Source of the DNA: an uncultured bacterium
Lineage (GTDB): Bacteria > Cyanobacteriota > Vampirovibrionia > Gastranaerophilales > Gastranaerophilaceae
Direction: 5' to 3'
DNA: 12,961 nucleotides
Assembly: GCA_900550295.1 (NCBI GenBank)
Contig: URRM01000045.1
Span: 1-12,961, forward strand
Of this stretch, positions 12,341 to 12,961 are shown one piece after another. The notes under the pieces were generated by a model. It did not search any database and was not told the origin of the DNA. It saw only the letters and a list, made by a program, of their open reading frames with translations. The translations under genes were made by a program, and so were the position numbers. Positions within the stretch are counted from its first letter, which is position 1; the number at the start of each line of letters is the position of its first letter.

Positions 12341-12961
12341 GAAAAGACGGAAGACAAAATAACGAATTAAGACCTGTAAAATTTATCAGAGATTTTACGA
12401 AAAATGCACTAGGTTCAGTTTTGGTAGAATTTGGTGATACAAAAGTAATTACAACGGCTTCTGTAGAAATGAAGCAACCAAAATGGATGGATAAAGATTC
12501 AACTCAAGGATGGGTTACTGCAGAGTACTCTTTATTACCTTCTTCAACATCAACTCGTTGTGATAGAGAAAGAAACAAAATCTCAGGTAGAACTCAAGAA
12601 ATCCAAAGACTTATCGGAAGAAGTTTGCGCGCCTGCGTAGATATGGAGAAAATGCCTAAAATGACAATTACAATCGATGCAGATGTAATTCAGGCAGATG
12701 GCGGAACAAGAACTGCAAGTATTTGTGGCGGTTTTGTTGCTTTGAAAATTGCGGTAGAAAAATTGATGGAACAAGGTGTTTTAAAAGAAAATCCTATTAA
12801 AGAAGAAATCGGTGCGATTTCTGTAGGTATTGTTGACGGTGATGTTCGTTTGGACCTGTGCTATGAAGAAGATTCACACGCTCAAGTTGATTCAAATGTT
12901 GTAATGACAAAATCAGGAAAAATTATTGAATTTCAAACAACAGCAGAGGGTGATCCTTATG
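12337..12961 (+). CDS. rph: RNase PH, cut by window end
   Basis: 208 codons of RNase PH are visible from ATG at 12337 (MRKDGRQNNELRPVKF); the gene runs off the window. RNase PH is a hexameric phosphorolytic 3'-5' exoribonuclease that trims tRNA precursors and other structured RNAs. Family motifs in order: SGRTQEIQRLIGRSLRA (about 85-101), ITIDADVIQADGGTRTASI (about 110-128) and IVDGDVRLDLCYEEDSHAQV (about 166-185), which contains the catalytic aspartates, followed by SNVVMTKSGKIIEFQTTAEG. No stop or frameshift interrupts it, and roughly the last 30-40 residues should lie beyond the edge. The start overlaps the zinc-ribbon stop as ATGA, suggesting reinitiation; AAAGG (12321-12325) lies eleven bases upstream. 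Confidence 0.95.
   Translation, partial: MRKDGRQNNELRPVKFIRDFTKNALGSVLVEFGDTKVITTASVEMKQPKWMDKDSTQGWVTAEYSLLPSSTSTRCDRERNKISGRTQEIQRLIGRSLRACVDMEKMPKMTITIDADVIQADGGTRTASICGGFVALKIAVEKLMEQGVLKENPIKEEIGAISVGIVDGDVRLDLCYEEDSHAQVDSNVVMTKSGKIIEFQTTAEGDPY

Noticed and set aside
12583..12774. Minus-strand frame within rph
   Set aside because: It is antisense to conserved RNase PH motifs and has no features of its own.
1..12961. CRISPR array, tRNA or rRNA genes, transposases, phage genes
   Set aside because: I looked on both strands and saw no regularly spaced repeats, cloverleaf-like sequences, rRNA signatures, transposase motifs or phage proteins.

Overview
The window is low-GC bacterial DNA, mostly a compact core-gene segment on the + strand. 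It carries polynucleotide phosphorylase, peptide deformylase, methionyl-tRNA formyltransferase, an AroH-type chorismate mutase, an NFACT/RqcH-type ribosome quality control protein, a PHP-domain hydrolase and the start of RNase PH. Sequence alone does not name the organism. The gene set (stand-alone AroH, NFACT protein, YtxH/DUF948 envelope cluster, small proteins with an N-terminal 'PSFQAR' stretch) fits a gut Melainabacteria/Vampirovibrionia (Gastranaerophilales-like) genome better than a typical Firmicute. That is inference of moderate confidence.

Layout. (1) 1-2000, minus strand: a secreted BspA-like leucine-rich-repeat protein in Lachnospiraceae style, followed by the first codons of another gene with its own promoter. 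This stretch differs in character from the rest and may be acquired DNA or an assembly join. (2) 2214-3712, plus strand: an unrecognised small membrane protein, then a YtxH / DUF948 / YtxH cluster of single-pass membrane proteins, closed by a strong hairpin terminator. (3) 3891-6029: a complete pnp with its own promoter and terminator. (4) 6201-6572: a lone, unrecognised 123-aa gene with its own terminator. (5) 6573-7026: the only gene-free stretch above 300 bases. It holds two terminator hairpins, a copy of a palindromic dispersed repeat, a short GT-rich tandem repeat, a spaced 9-bp inverted repeat and the def promoter. (6) 7027-10498: a tightly overlapping def-fmt-aroH-NFACT operon, linking removal and addition of the N-formyl group with ribosome rescue, and with an aromatic amino acid enzyme in the middle. 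(7) 10485-11135, minus: a PHP phosphoesterase-like gene converging on and overlapping the NFACT gene. (8) 11188-12961, plus: a six-helix membrane protein, a small zinc-ribbon protein and RNase PH (cut by the window end), joined by overlapping stop/start codons.

The functional theme of the + strand genes is RNA turnover and translation housekeeping: two phosphorolytic 3'-5' exoribonucleases (PNPase, RNase PH), N-formylmethionine handling and tailing of stalled nascent chains. I see no CRISPR array, tRNA, rRNA, transposase or phage gene. I did not find a clear new multi-gene system; the least explained pieces are the lone 123-aa gene, the membrane protein/zinc ribbon/rph operon, the YtxH cluster and the repeat-bearing intergenic region before def.
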